Positions 19,256-25,852 of a stretch of DNA of 64,000 nt are shown here, in pieces (position 1 is the stretch's first letter; every line of letters starts with the position of its first letter). The notes under the pieces are model-generated. The model saw nothing but the letters and a program-made list of their open reading frames with translations. It had not been told where the DNA came from and did no database searches. This DNA comes from Streptomyces sp. NBC_01381 (GTDB lineage Bacteria; Actinomycetota; Actinomycetes; Streptomycetales; Streptomycetaceae): assembly GCF_026340305.1 (NCBI RefSeq), contig NZ_JAPEPI010000002.1, positions 1,612,001 through 1,676,000 of the forward strand, read 5' to 3'. A program made the translations under genes and the position numbers.

Positions 19256-20155
19256 ATGATGGCCACAGAGCGTGACTCTCGTCACGTGAACGACGAAACT
19301 CCACGCGAACGCCTCTACCGGCGCGAACGCCAGTCCGCCCCCGCCGCCCGCGCCTTCGCGAGCGCCGCGCTCGCCGACTGGGGGATCCGCGGGTCACGCG
19401 CGTACGAAATCACCGTCTGCGTCAGCGAGTTGGTGACCAACGCCCTGCTGCACGGCGTCCCGCCGGGGCGAGGGTTTCGGCTGGGCCTGAGCCTTTCCGG
19501 TGACGTACTCCGTGTCGAAGTGCACGACAGCGGAGGTGGATGGCCCCGACTCGCCGGCGGTGACGAAGGTGCCGACGAGTCGGGGCGCGGCCTGCTGCTC
19601 GTGGCGGCCCTGGCTGACAAGTGGGGGGTCGTGGCGCGCGAACCCGGCAAGACCGTGTGGTGCGAGTTCGCCCGGCAGGGGTCAGCGCCTGGTCGCGGCC
19701 ACCGCGACGATGCCGCCCAGGACGGCGAGGGCCACGCACAGAGGCGAGTACAGGAAACTGTTCATGCGCTGGAACTCGGCGGCGGCTCCGGCGTTCATCA
19801 AGTACCCGCCCAGGCCGCGCGCGAGCAGGATCACCGTCAGGCCGTACATGCCCGCAAGCCGCAGCCAGTCCGGGCCGATCGCCGGGATGGACTCGTTGAC
19901 CATGAGGGTGAGTGCGGCGGCACCGATCAGGGCCACGCCCACGAGGACGGTGCTCGACGCCGAGGGCATCTTGCCGTCGTCGACACCCGCGATCGTCTTG
20001 GTGAAGGTCATCTCGTCCTTCATCGGCCAGGTGGTGAACACCCAGACGAAGTGCATCAGGCCGATCGCCGCGAGCGCGATCGTCAGTACCCCCGGGACCA
20101 CACTGCGGACCATGACTCCCCCTCGCCTCGTCCTCATCTATACGATGCCGTATAG
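19256..20155 (+). CDS. RsbW-like ATP-binding (anti-sigma-type) protein with a long antisense-overlapping tail
   Basis: An open frame of 299 residues from ATG 19256 (GTG 19286 is an alternative; neither has a strong ribosome binding site). Residues about 20-140 are a HATPase_c domain of the single-domain streptomycete class: N box SELVTNALLHG (Glu58, Asn62), G1 box VEVHDSGGG, G2 box ESGRGLLLVAALADKWG, final strand GKTVWCEF. Related proteins usually stop near this point. Here the frame continues 160 residues with low-complexity Arg/His/Asp composition, entirely antisense to the DUF3995 gene, so the tail is probably not a folded domain. Such ATPases bind or phosphorylate anti-anti-sigma partners; none is nearby. 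Confidence 0.75.
   Translation: MMATERDSRHVNDETPRERLYRRERQSAPAARAFASAALADWGIRGSRAYEITVCVSELVTNALLHGVPPGRGFRLGLSLSGDVLRVEVHDSGGGWPRLAGGDEGADESGRGLLLVAALADKWGVVAREPGKTVWCEFARQGSAPGRGHRDDAAQDGEGHAQRRVQETVHALELGGGSGVHQVPAQAAREQDHRQAVHARKPQPVRADRRDGLVDHEGECGGTDQGHAHEDGARRRGHLAVVDTRDRLGEGHLVLHRPGGEHPDEVHQADRRERDRQYPRDHTADHDSPSPRPHLYDAV
19682..20113 (-). CDS. DUF3995 integral membrane protein
   Basis: 143 residues from ATG 20113, with GGGGGAG directly upstream. About four transmembrane helices are visible: VLTIALAAIGLMHFVWVF, SSTVLVGVALIGAAALTLMV, LAGMYGLTVILLARGLGGYL and YSPLCVALAVLGGIVAVAA. The first helix ends in the DUF3995 signature MHFVWVFTTWP. The function is unknown. Its promoter region carries three copies of a palindrome shared with the divergent TetR gene, so it is the likely target of that repressor. 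A duplicated copy of its ribosome binding site and start lies just upstream and creates a ten-residue leader frame. Its coding region is wholly antisense to the tail of the ATPase frame. Confidence 0.85.
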   Translation of the reverse strand: MVRSVVPGVLTIALAAIGLMHFVWVFTTWPMKDEMTFTKTIAGVDDGKMPSASSTVLVGVALIGAAALTLMVNESIPAIGPDWLRLAGMYGLTVILLARGLGGYLMNAGAAAEFQRMNSFLYSPLCVALAVLGGIVAVAATRR

Positions 20156-20166
20156 ATGAGGACCAT
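20134..20166 (-). CDS. Duplication-derived leader mini-ORF upstream of the DUF3995 gene
   Basis: The duplicated start codon (20166-20164) opens a 10-residue frame, MVLIYTASYR, ending in TGA at 20134, 21 bp before the real start at 20113. It has an exact copy of the authentic ribosome binding site, so initiation there is physically plausible if the transcript begins upstream. Expression is inferred only. Confidence 0.35.
   Translation of the reverse strand: MVLIYTASYR
20135..20158. promoter_or_regulatory. TetR-type operator, copy 1
   Basis: CATCTATACG, four bases, then CGTATAGATG: perfect 10-bp arms. It lies within the first 53-bp repeat, 22 bp upstream of the DUF3995 start. Confidence 0.75.
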
Positions 20167-20187
20167 GACTCCCCCTCGCCTCGTCCT

Positions 20188-20211
20188 CATCTATACGATG
20201 CCGTATAGATG
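20188..20211. promoter_or_regulatory. TetR-type operator, copy 2
   Basis: An exact copy of operator 1, shifted by 53 bp in the second repeat; the spacing of 53 bp is about five helical turns, so two bound dimers would lie on nearly the same face. Confidence 0.75.
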
Positions 20212-20222
20212 AGAGCGTAACA

Positions 20223-20250
20223 CCCATCTATACGGGGCCGTATAGATGGG
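20223..20250. promoter_or_regulatory. TetR-type operator, copy 3
   Basis: CCCATCTATACGG, two bases, then CCGTATAGATGGG: perfect 13-bp arms sharing the ATCTATACG core with copies 1 and 2 but with different flanks. It is 25 bp upstream of the tetR-type start codon, suited to autorepression. Confidence 0.75.
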
Positions 20251-20275
20251 TGGCCCGAGCGGAACGGAGCAGGTC

Positions 20276-20845
20276 ATGGCGGTGGCTCGCACCCCGCGGC
20301 ACAGATGGATCGACGAGGGGCTGAGCGCGCTCGCGAAGGGCGGCCCGGACGCCGTCCAGATCGAGGCCATCGCGAAGGCCCTCGGCGTGTCCAAGGGCGG
20401 CTTCTACGGATACTTCGCCGATCGGCGCACCCTGTTCGACGAGATGCTCGACCGCTGGGAACGCGAGGTCACCGAGGAGATCGAAGCGCGCGTGGAGAAG
20501 CAGGGCGGCGATGCGAAGGCGCGGCTGCGCCACCTGTTCGCGATCGTCGACACCGGGGACGGGCTCGACACGGACGTCACGACCGACCTGGCGATCCGCG
20601 ACTGGGCCCGGCGCGATCCGGCGGTCGCCGAGCGCGTCCGGCGCGTCGACAACCGCCATATGGACTACCTGCGTTCGCTGTTCCGTGCCTTCTGCGCCGA
20701 CGAGGACGAGGTCGAGGCGCGCTGCCGGATCACCTTCTCGCTGTACATCGCCGACCAGTTCATCTTCGCCGCCCACGGCGATCGCAGCCGCGCCGATGTC
20801 CAGGCGCTGACGACGAAGTGGCTGCTCGACTCTCCGCACCAGTGA
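20276..20845 (+). CDS. TetR/AcrR family transcriptional regulator
   Basis: 189 residues from ATG 20276, chosen because GGAGC lies 6-7 bp upstream; an in-frame GTG/ATG at 20246 falls inside the operator. The N-terminal helix-turn-helix is clear (IEAIAKALGVSKGGFYGYFADRRTLFDEML, about residues 26-55). The C-terminal all-helical domain (about 70-189) is the ligand-binding and dimer part. It is divergent from the DUF3995 gene, and three palindromes with a common core lie between them, so it very likely represses itself and that gene. The ligand is unknown. Confidence 0.92.
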   Translation: MAVARTPRHRWIDEGLSALAKGGPDAVQIEAIAKALGVSKGGFYGYFADRRTLFDEMLDRWEREVTEEIEARVEKQGGDAKARLRHLFAIVDTGDGLDTDVTTDLAIRDWARRDPAVAERVRRVDNRHMDYLRSLFRAFCADEDEVEARCRITFSLYIADQFIFAAHGDRSRADVQALTTKWLLDSPHQ

Positions 20846-20924
20846 CATCGCGAGCGCGCCCCGGCTCATCGGCGGTGAAGCCGACGAACCGGGGCGCGGA
20901 ATGCCGCTGGTGGGGTCAGGCCGC

Positions 20925-21124
20925 TCAGCCGAGCAGCTCCACCTCCGCGAGCGTCGCAGAGCCGTCGAGGACAAGGCGGTAGCGCTGGTACTCGCCCGCA
21001 TCGTCCACGCTGAACGCCCGCGTCTGCTTGTCCCAGGCGAAGGACTCACCCGACCGCTTGTCCAACTGGTCCCACTTCTCACCGTCGTTGGACCCTTCGA
21101 GTACCCAGCCGCGCGGCGTGTCCC
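20925..21124 (-). pseudogene. Orphan C-terminal fragment of a GH92-type glycosidase (discoidin-like domain)
   Basis: The minus-strand translation (GWVLEGSNDGEKWDQLDKR, then SGESFAWDKQTRAF, ending TLAEVELLG and stop at 20925) closely matches the last 65 residues of the intact GH92 protein encoded at 25853-29740 (GWVLQGSADGEKWKELDKR ... TLAEVELLS). There is no start codon and no upstream domain: the fragment joins directly to the stop of the lipoprotein gene at 21127. It is the remnant of a second GH92 gene or of a duplication with deletion. Confidence 0.8.
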
Positions 21125-21126
21125 GT

Positions 21127-21810
21127 TCACAGCTCCCTCTCGGCGTGGCTGCCCTGGTCCTCGCTGGTCACGGTGACGGTTTCCGCACCCTCATCGCCGT
21201 CCCACCAGTCGGCGAATGCCTTGCTGAGGGCGTCGATATTCTGCTGGGTCTTGTTGTCCTTGTACGTGAGGTAGTTGGTCGAGACGGTGACGGCGCCGGA
21301 TCCCTTCGCCCCGTATCCGATGGCGAGTTGGGTGATGTGCGGGGCGAGGCGTTCGCCGCTCGGGGAGTTCTTGGCGGCCCAGGAGCGGAATTCCTCCAGG
21401 AGGTTCGACGGCTTGTCACCGTCGTACAGTGTGGTCTTCTTCGCCGTCTTTCCGCCCTGCCCGAGAAAGCGCGCGCTCCCGGCCGCCGGATCCTCGTCCC
21501 ACCATTCCGTGAACGCCTTTGCGAGCGGGCCGACTTGGTCCTCTGCCTCGCCCCAGGGGCCGTAGTCGGTGAGGACCTTGACCACCCCGTTGCGCTCACC
21601 GGGCCGGTAGTCGAGGCTGACGTTCCGGGCATGGCTCGCAAGGGTGTCGTCGCGCTTCGAGTCATTCGTCTTCAGCCACGTACGGAACCCGAGCAGCGGA
21701 TTGGGGTTGTCCGGGTCGTCCTTCCGCGACGACCCATCTCCTCCGGAACACCCCACCGTCAGGAGCAGTGCCCCCGCCGCGAGCGCTCCCGCACGCGTCC
21801 TCTTCCCCAC
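21127..21810 (-). CDS. Lipoprotein with two copies of a W...WWD repeat domain, function unknown
   Basis: 227 residues from GTG 21810, with GGAGAG 5-6 bp upstream. The lipobox is LTVGC, Cys21, so it is a secreted lipoprotein. The mature part consists of two related domains of about 70 residues: 39-106 (LLGFRTWLKTND ... AKAFTEWWDED) and 136-206 (LLEEFRSWAAKN ... SKAFADWWDGD). Each has FR-x-W near the start, two beta strands (VSLDYRPG/LAIGYGAKG, VVKVLTDY/VTVSTNYL) and a helix ending WWD-x-D. A third copy is found in the N-terminus of the M1 peptidase at 24115. I know no name for this domain. The C-terminus ends at the junction with the GH92 remnant and may have been altered by it. Confidence 0.8.
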   Translation of the reverse strand: MGKRTRAGALAAGALLLTVGCSGGDGSSRKDDPDNPNPLLGFRTWLKTNDSKRDDTLASHARNVSLDYRPGERNGVVKVLTDYGPWGEAEDQVGPLAKAFTEWWDEDPAAGSARFLGQGGKTAKKTTLYDGDKPSNLLEEFRSWAAKNSPSGERLAPHITQLAIGYGAKGSGAVTVSTNYLTYKDNKTQQNIDALSKAFADWWDGDEGAETVTVTSEDQGSHAEREL

Positions 21811-21979
21811 TGCATCTCTCCGATCAACCAGCTGGTGCAATACAACACTTACAGGGCAAGCAGCAAGTACCGCCCCAATCGACACATCGTTCGATCTATG
21901 CGTAACGTACCTTCTTGATTGATCTGTACCAATCGGGCCCCGGATGAGTGGGGTCCGTTTTTTGTGGGGGAACACCACT

Positions 21980-24013
21980 GTGAGAATGAAACGCACCCTG
22001 ACGGCGATTGCTACCGCGGCCGCCCTCTGGGCCGCCGCGGGACCGGCCTGGTCCGCCCCGGACCCGACGCCGACGCCCACCACCACGGTCACGCCGACCC
22101 CGTCGGCGAGTCCGACTCCGTCCGCGACTCCGACCCCGTCGGCGACCCCGACCCCGTCGAAGTCGCCGTCGGAGACCTCGAAGTCGCCGTCCCAGGACCC
22201 TGACCAGGACCTGGCCCGCGAGCTCGAGGAGTTCTGGACGCCCGAGCGCATGGCCAAGGCCAAGCCGGTCGAGGAGCAGCAGGCCCGCGAGGCCGCGGCG
22301 GCCGAGGACGCCAAGAGGGACTCCCAGGGGGACAGGGAGGAGGCGGCTCCGCGCGAGGGCATGCTGCGTTCGCCCTCGCACACCTTCAAGGGCATCAAGG
22401 AAGTCGGCACCTTCTACTGGGCGCAGAAGGCGGGCAACGACTACCCGGACCGCTACGACTACCGCTTCTGCGGCGGCACCGTCGTCCCGTCCCCGGGCAA
22501 GAACCTGGTCGCGTCGGCGGCGCACTGCTTCGACAGCAATGACCAGAAGACGAACCTGGTCTTCGTGCCGCAGCACAGCGCGAAGAGCCCGATGCCGCAC
22601 GGCATGTACCCCATCAAGAAGGGCCACATCTTCAAGGACCCCGGCTACACCGGGTCCAAGAAGAGCGAGGAGAACTTCACCGACGTCGACGTCGCGTTCC
22701 TCGCCACCGAGCCGCGCAGCGACGGCAAGGAGGTCGAGAGCGTCGTCGGGGCCATCCCAATGGGCTTCAACACCGGCTTCAGCCACACCGCGCACGCCAT
22801 CGGCTACCCGTATCTGTACGGCGGCGGCAACTACAAGCCGAAGCAGGACCCGCTCAGCTGCACCACGCCGACGAAGAAGTACACCAGCGGCAACACCAAG
22901 GACAAGGACGGCCGGCTCTGGCGCGGCGGCACCTTCACCGAGATCCACTGCGACGGCTACGTCGGCGGCACCTCCGGTGGCCCCTTCATCACCGCGGGCG
23001 GCGAGTCGGCCAAGCTGATCGGCGTCACCGGCGGCTGGATGACCGGCGGCCACAGCGCCAACACCTCGTACTCGTCGTACTTCGACGGCGACGTGAAGCG
23101 GATCTACGACGCCGCGAAGGCGGGCAAGCAGCCGGCGAGCATCAACCCGCCGCCCATGGCCGACCCAGTGCTGCCCGGCGCCGGCACGTGGAAGCACGCC
23201 AGGTCCATAGCCAACGGCTATTTCGCCCTCGACGGCCCGGTCTCCGACGACCGGATGGACATGTTCGTCATGTGGTCCGACGGCGAGCTGAGCATCTACC
23301 GCGGTGCGGGCAAGGCCAAGAACCACTTCGACAAGGAGTTCAAGGTCCAGGGACCCAACGCCCTGTGGCGCGACCACGCCAAGCAGGTCGTCGCGGGCGA
23401 CTTCACCGGTGACAACGGCTCCGACCTCATCGTCCGCTGGTCGGACGGCGAGGTGACGCTCTACCCGTCGGTCGATGAGAAGGGCTTCCACGGCGAGTAC
23501 CAGCTGGCCGCCGCGAACGGCACCTGGAAGCACGCCGAGGCGATGACCTCGGGCCGCTTCGGCGGCAACAAGTGGCAGGACGACCTCGTCGTGCGCTGGT
23601 CGGACGGCGAAGTCACGCTCTACCAGAACACCGGCGACAACAAGAAGCTCGGCAAGGAGATCAAGGTGGTCTCGCCGGGCACCTCACTGGCCGGTACGTG
23701 GAAGCACGCCACCCAGATCACCGCGGGCGACTACTCGGGCGACGACACCTGGGACCTGATCGTGCGCTGGTCCGACGGAGAGCTGACGCAGTATCAGGAC
23801 TTCACCGGCACCGGCTCTTCCTGGGGCGAGAACAAGTGGCAGGCCCCGAACGGCCTGTGGAAGCACGCCCTGGTCGTCAGCGGCGGCGACTTCACCGACA
23901 ACCCCTGGGCCGATGACACCATCGTGCGCTGGTCGGACGGAGAACTGACCCTTTACGCCGACGGCAACGCCTCCGGCATCGGTTCGGAGAACCAGCTCGT
24001 GGCGCCCGCGTAA
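21980..24013 (+). CDS. Secreted trypsin-like serine protease with C-terminal WSDGE beta repeats
   Basis: About 677 residues from GTG 21980, preceded by GGGGG at 9-10 bp; ATG 21986 is the close alternative. The order is a signal peptide (to about residue 30), a Thr/Pro/Ser linker of about 45 residues, a propeptide-like charged helix, then a chymotrypsin-fold protease with triad His182 (SAAHC), Asp237 (DVDVAFL) and Ser332 (GGTSGGPF). From about residue 403 come five repeats of about 50 residues, each with WKHA, a GDF or GRF strand and VRWSDGEL/VTLY, which look like FG-GAP/VCBS or tachylectin-type propeller blades. The catalytic triad is complete, so it should be active outside the cell, with the repeats as a binding module. 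No cell-wall anchor was seen. Confidence 0.88.
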   Translation: MRMKRTLTAIATAAALWAAAGPAWSAPDPTPTPTTTVTPTPSASPTPSATPTPSATPTPSKSPSETSKSPSQDPDQDLARELEEFWTPERMAKAKPVEEQQAREAAAAEDAKRDSQGDREEAAPREGMLRSPSHTFKGIKEVGTFYWAQKAGNDYPDRYDYRFCGGTVVPSPGKNLVASAAHCFDSNDQKTNLVFVPQHSAKSPMPHGMYPIKKGHIFKDPGYTGSKKSEENFTDVDVAFLATEPRSDGKEVESVVGAIPMGFNTGFSHTAHAIGYPYLYGGGNYKPKQDPLSCTTPTKKYTSGNTKDKDGRLWRGGTFTEIHCDGYVGGTSGGPFITAGGESAKLIGVTGGWMTGGHSANTSYSSYFDGDVKRIYDAAKAGKQPASINPPPMADPVLPGAGTWKHARSIANGYFALDGPVSDDRMDMFVMWSDGELSIYRGAGKAKNHFDKEFKVQGPNALWRDHAKQVVAGDFTGDNGSDLIVRWSDGEVTLYPSVDEKGFHGEYQLAAANGTWKHAEAMTSGRFGGNKWQDDLVVRWSDGEVTLYQNTGDNKKLGKEIKVVSPGTSLAGTWKHATQITAGDYSGDDTWDLIVRWSDGELTQYQDFTGTGSSWGENKWQAPNGLWKHALVVSGGDFTDNPWADDTIVRWSDGELTLYADGNASGIGSENQLVAPA

Positions 24014-24114
24014 CCGCAGGCGAAGCCCCCTTGAGCGCGGGGCGCGAGGGGCGGCGGCAACCTCGGGGTGTCCCCGCCCCTCTTCCCCTGTGGACGACCG
24101 GATGGAGACCGACC

Positions 24115-25788
24115 ATGAACCGCCCCGCCGCGCTCTTGTGCGCGGCAGCTGTCTGCCTCGCCCTGTCGGCGTGCGACACGAAGCCCCCGGGCGACCCGGA
24201 CACTGCCGTACGGGAGTCCCACCATCGCCTCCTGGAGCAGTTCCGCTCCTGGGCCCGTGACACCGGCGAGTCCCGCACCGCACGCCACGCGCAGGCCGTG
24301 TACACGGTCGAGCTCACCGATGCCGATGCCGAGGGCGCGTACGACGTCGAGGTGCAGACCGACCTCTCCGCGAGGTCGGCCGAGGCCAAGGTGCTCGCCG
24401 AACTCTTCCGCACCTGGTGGGACGGCGACGATGGCGACGGCACCGTGCGAGACCTCGTCATGCTCGACGCAAGCGGCAATCGCGTCGACGACCACCTGTT
24501 CCCGGCGCTCGGCAACGGCGGCTACGACGTCACGCACTACGCCCTGACCCTCGACTACACCCCGGAGGGCAACCACCTGACGGGCACCGCCGTGATCACC
24601 GCACGAGCCACCCAGGACCTGTCCCGCTTCACCTTGGACTTCGCGGGCCTGCGCGTGCGCCACGCCGAGATCGACGGCTCCGACGCCCGCTTCAGCAGGA
24701 CGAAGGGCGAGAAGAAGAACAACAAGCTGACGCTCACTCCCGCCCGGCCCATCGGCAAGGGGGAGACCTTCAAGACCACCGTCCGGTACGGCGGGACGCC
24801 CCGGATGCTCACGGCGGACGACGGCGGTGACGAGGGCTGGATCGAGACGGACGACGGCGTGGCGGCTCTCGGCGAGCCCACCGGCTCCATGACCTGGTTC
24901 CCCGGCAACCACCACCCGTCCGACAAGGCGACGTACGACATCGACGTCACCGTGCCGTCCGACTACACGGCGGTCAGCAACGGAACGCTGCGCGAGACAC
25001 GGCAGCGGGGGAAGCGCACCACCTACCGCTGGCACAACTCCGAGCCCATGGCGAGTTACGTCGCGACCGTCGTCACCGGAGTCTTCGACATCTCCACCAG
25101 CACGACGGACGACGGCCTGCCCGTCTACACGGCCGTCGACCCCGACGAGGCGGACGGGCCCGTCGACGTCCCCGACCTGGTGCCCGAGGTCGTCGACTGG
25201 GCCAGTGACCGCTTCGGCCCCTACCCCTTCTCCTCGACCGGCGCCGTCGTCGACCACCTCCCCGGCCTCGGCTACGCCCTGGAGACGCAGACCAAGCCGT
25301 ACTTCGAAGAGGCACCGGACGCACGCCTGGTCGTCCACGAACTGGCCCACCAGTGGTTCGGCAACTCCGTCACGCCCCGCGCCTGGCAGGACATGTGGCT
25401 GAACGAGGGCTTCGCCACCTACGCCGAGTGGCTGTGGGACGAGGAGCACGGACACCGCAGCGCCCAGGAGACCTTCGACTCCTTCTACGACGGCACGCAC
25501 CCGGAGAGCGAGGGCATCTGGGACTTCCCGGTCGCGGACCCGCCGAACGCCACCCGGGTCTCCGACTCGCCGGTGTACGGCAGAGGCGCCATGACGCTGC
25601 ATCAGCTGCGCAAGGCGGTGGGCGACCGAACCTTCTTCGCCATCCTGCGCACCTGGACGCGCGAGCACCGGCACGGGAACGCCGACACCGAGCAGTTCAT
25701 CGCGCTGTGCGAGAAGGAGTCGGGGCAGGACCTCTCGGACCTGTTCGAGACGTGGCTCTTCTCGGCGGACAAACCCCGGCGAACGTGA
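24115..25788 (+). CDS. M1 family metallopeptidase lipoprotein with N-terminal W...WWD domain
   Basis: 557 residues from ATG 24115, with GGAGAC upstream. The lipobox LALSAC places the lipidated Cys at 20, so the enzyme sits on the outer face of the membrane. Residues about 38-105 (LLEQFRSWARDT ... LAELFRTWWDGDD) match the repeat domain of the lipoprotein at 21127. The M1 part follows (YDVTHYALTLDYTPEGNHLTG), with zinc motif HELAH (His408, Glu409, His412) and Glu431 in NEGFATYAEW at the canonical spacing. The GxMEN-like exopeptidase motif is replaced by GYALETQT, so strict aminopeptidase specificity is uncertain. It is co-directional with the trypsin-like protease about 100 bp upstream. Confidence 0.9.
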   Translation: MNRPAALLCAAAVCLALSACDTKPPGDPDTAVRESHHRLLEQFRSWARDTGESRTARHAQAVYTVELTDADAEGAYDVEVQTDLSARSAEAKVLAELFRTWWDGDDGDGTVRDLVMLDASGNRVDDHLFPALGNGGYDVTHYALTLDYTPEGNHLTGTAVITARATQDLSRFTLDFAGLRVRHAEIDGSDARFSRTKGEKKNNKLTLTPARPIGKGETFKTTVRYGGTPRMLTADDGGDEGWIETDDGVAALGEPTGSMTWFPGNHHPSDKATYDIDVTVPSDYTAVSNGTLRETRQRGKRTTYRWHNSEPMASYVATVVTGVFDISTSTTDDGLPVYTAVDPDEADGPVDVPDLVPEVVDWASDRFGPYPFSSTGAVVDHLPGLGYALETQTKPYFEEAPDARLVVHELAHQWFGNSVTPRAWQDMWLNEGFATYAEWLWDEEHGHRSAQETFDSFYDGTHPESEGIWDFPVADPPNATRVSDSPVYGRGAMTLHQLRKAVGDRTFFAILRTWTREHRHGNADTEQFIALCEKESGQDLSDLFETWLFSADKPRRT

Positions 25789-25852
25789 GCGGGGGCGGGA
25801 GTGAACTCGCCACTCCCGCCCCCGCGTTACGCGGATACCCCGCAGAGCCTGG

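Larger units (their letters stand above)
20107..20212. repeat. Exact 53-bp tandem duplication containing operator, ribosome binding site and start codon
   Basis: Bases 20107-20159 and 20160-20212 are identical, and the next base also matches. Each copy holds the DUF3995 start codon, its GGGGGAG ribosome binding site and one copy of the palindromic operator. The perfect identity suggests a recent event. Confidence 0.95.

Noticed and set aside
19500..20159. 219-codon plus-strand frame overlapping the ATPase and DUF3995 genes
   Set aside because: Shadow of two better supported genes; no ribosome binding site and no domain.
21923..21979. Possible terminator (CCCC ... GGGG with following T-run) before the protease gene
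   Set aside because: The stem is only four base pairs and no gene ends upstream on the plus strand.
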